Shown piece after piece: positions 63,341-64,000 of a stretch of 64,000 bases of DNA (its first letter is position 1; every line of letters starts with the position of its first letter). The stretch is from contig NZ_CP032674.1 of NCBI RefSeq assembly GCF_021730305.1, positions 4,387,001 to 4,451,000 of the forward strand. The letters run 5' to 3'. Source of the DNA: Xanthobacter sp. YC-JY1. GTDB taxonomy: Bacteria > Pseudomonadota > Alphaproteobacteria > Rhizobiales > Xanthobacteraceae. The notes under the pieces were generated by a model, which ran no database searches, was not told the origin of the DNA, and was given only the letters and a program-made list of their open reading frames with translations. A program made the translations under genes and the position numbers.

Positions 63341-63620
63341 GGATGCGTATGTAATGCGCCCGGTGCCCGGAGGGAACGGCGGAGCCGGCCGCCTGCTTTC
63401 ACCGGGCGTCAACCATAGCGGCATTCGATTCTTTGGCCGGTCCGCGCGCCAGCCCCGCACAAGGCCAAAAATCCACATTCAGCGCAAAGTCATAGATAGT
63501 TACTACGTCATCAACCATGAGCGCGATCGACAGCAACCGCAGAGAATTAGGCAAGTTTCACCTGCGAGGGTGCGCGGAAGGCCGGATGCCAACCGGCCGG
63601 CCCCTCTCGGAGGATGATCC

Positions 63621-64000
63621 ATGCGTATCCGTCTGCTTGCATCCGCCGCTGCACTGGCGGGCTTTGCTCTCGCCACGCCGGCCGGAGCGGCCGACCTCGG
63701 CTATCCGGCGCCCTACGTGCAGCCGGTGGCAGCCTTCACATGGACGGGCTTCTATCTGGGCGCCAATGCCGGCTATGGCTGGGGCTCCTCGTCCTTCAGC
63801 AGCCCGGGAGGTTTCCTCGGCGGCTTCCAGGCCGGCTACAATTTTCAATTCGGCAGCCCGTTCGTGCTCGGCGTCGAGACCGATTTCGCCTTCTCCGGCA
63901 TGTCGGCCGGAGCCTACAGCCTCAACAATCTCGGCACCGTCCGCGCCCGCCTCGGCTATTCGTTCGACCGCGTGCTGGTCTACGGCACTGGCGGCTTCGC
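63621..64000 (+). CDS. Outer-membrane beta-barrel protein (Omp25/31-like porin), 5' part
   Basis: Outer-membrane protein cut by the window edge after about 126 residues. A signal peptide (MRIRLLASAAALAGFALATP, cleavage after AGAA) is followed by FTWTGFYLGANAGYGWG near 37-53, FLGGFQAGYNFQFGSPFVLGVETDFAF in pieces, and TVRARLGYSFDRVLVYGTGG. This matches Hyphomicrobiales opacity-type beta-barrels. GGAGG lies 8 nt before the ATG. The 280 bp upstream, shared with uvrC, probably carries its promoter. Confidence 0.9.
   Translation, partial: MRIRLLASAAALAGFALATPAGAADLGYPAPYVQPVAAFTWTGFYLGANAGYGWGSSSFSSPGGFLGGFQAGYNFQFGSPFVLGVETDFAFSGMSAGAYSLNNLGTVRARLGYSFDRVLVYGTGGF

Overview
The window is about 64 kb of GC-rich, gene-dense chromosome. 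It comes from an alphaproteobacterium of the order Hyphomicrobiales (Rhizobiales) and most resembles Xanthobacteraceae such as Xanthobacter, Azorhizobium or Ancylobacter; the family is inferred from gene content, not computed. The main clues are TrcR (DUF1013), the rplY-pth-ychF-maoC block, the ispH-thrB-rnhA block, a SleB-type hydrolase, a paired DUF465 locus and an Omp25-like porin. I found no transposase, integrase, prophage, CRISPR array, rRNA or tRNA.

Layout. Positions 1-8074 (minus strand) hold a cyanate-type ABC transporter followed by cyanase (cut by the window edge). Upstream lies a sulfur and redox cluster: FAD reductase, HCCA-isomerase-like protein, two-domain rhodanese, acyl-CoA-dehydrogenase-like flavoprotein and OsmC. 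A divergent TetR gene (8295) shares with it a promoter carrying two near-identical palindromes. Then come a zinc alcohol dehydrogenase, a 45-residue lipoprotein and a TsdA-like thiosulfate dehydrogenase. Positions 11.5-17 kb hold rplY, pth, ychF and three MaoC hotdog genes. A partly AT-rich island (14.7-16.0 kb) splits the MaoC genes. It holds a small toxin-like gene and three tandem copies of one immunity-like gene, the middle one decayed. Positions 17-31 kb are mostly housekeeping: uup, two DUF465 genes, peroxiredoxin, a DsbD-domain protein, yqgE, a SleB hydrolase, meaB, leuB, mutT and argJ.

Positions 31-41 kb are accessory metabolism: an argE-like deacetylase, a DUF1028 protein, a complete polyamine-type ABC transporter, then RidA, flavin reductase and an HpaB-type monooxygenase opposite a LysR regulator. 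This looks like uptake plus FADH2-dependent hydroxylation plus enamine/imine deamination of an unidentified, possibly N-containing, compound. The monooxygenase/LysR intergenic region carries an FNR/FixK-like box and an AT-rich perfect palindrome. Positions 41-49 kb hold YciI, a GhrA-like dehydrogenase overlapping an AroQ homologue with altered catalytic residues, two stand-alone receiver proteins and an RND efflux pump.

Positions 49-64 kb hold murJ, rnhA, thrB, ispH, trcR, a universal stress protein, an undecaprenyl-phosphate glycosyltransferase/YdjC deacetylase pair (FlmF2-NaxD or ArnC-ArnD logic), a CoA-transferase, an SDR, moaE-moaD-pgsA, uvrC with low-complexity in-frame insertions, and the start of an outer-membrane beta-barrel gene.

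The best candidates for something not yet described are the toxin/multi-immunity island, the TetR-controlled cyanate/sulfur cluster, the monooxygenase-RidA-ABC cluster and the variant AroQ.
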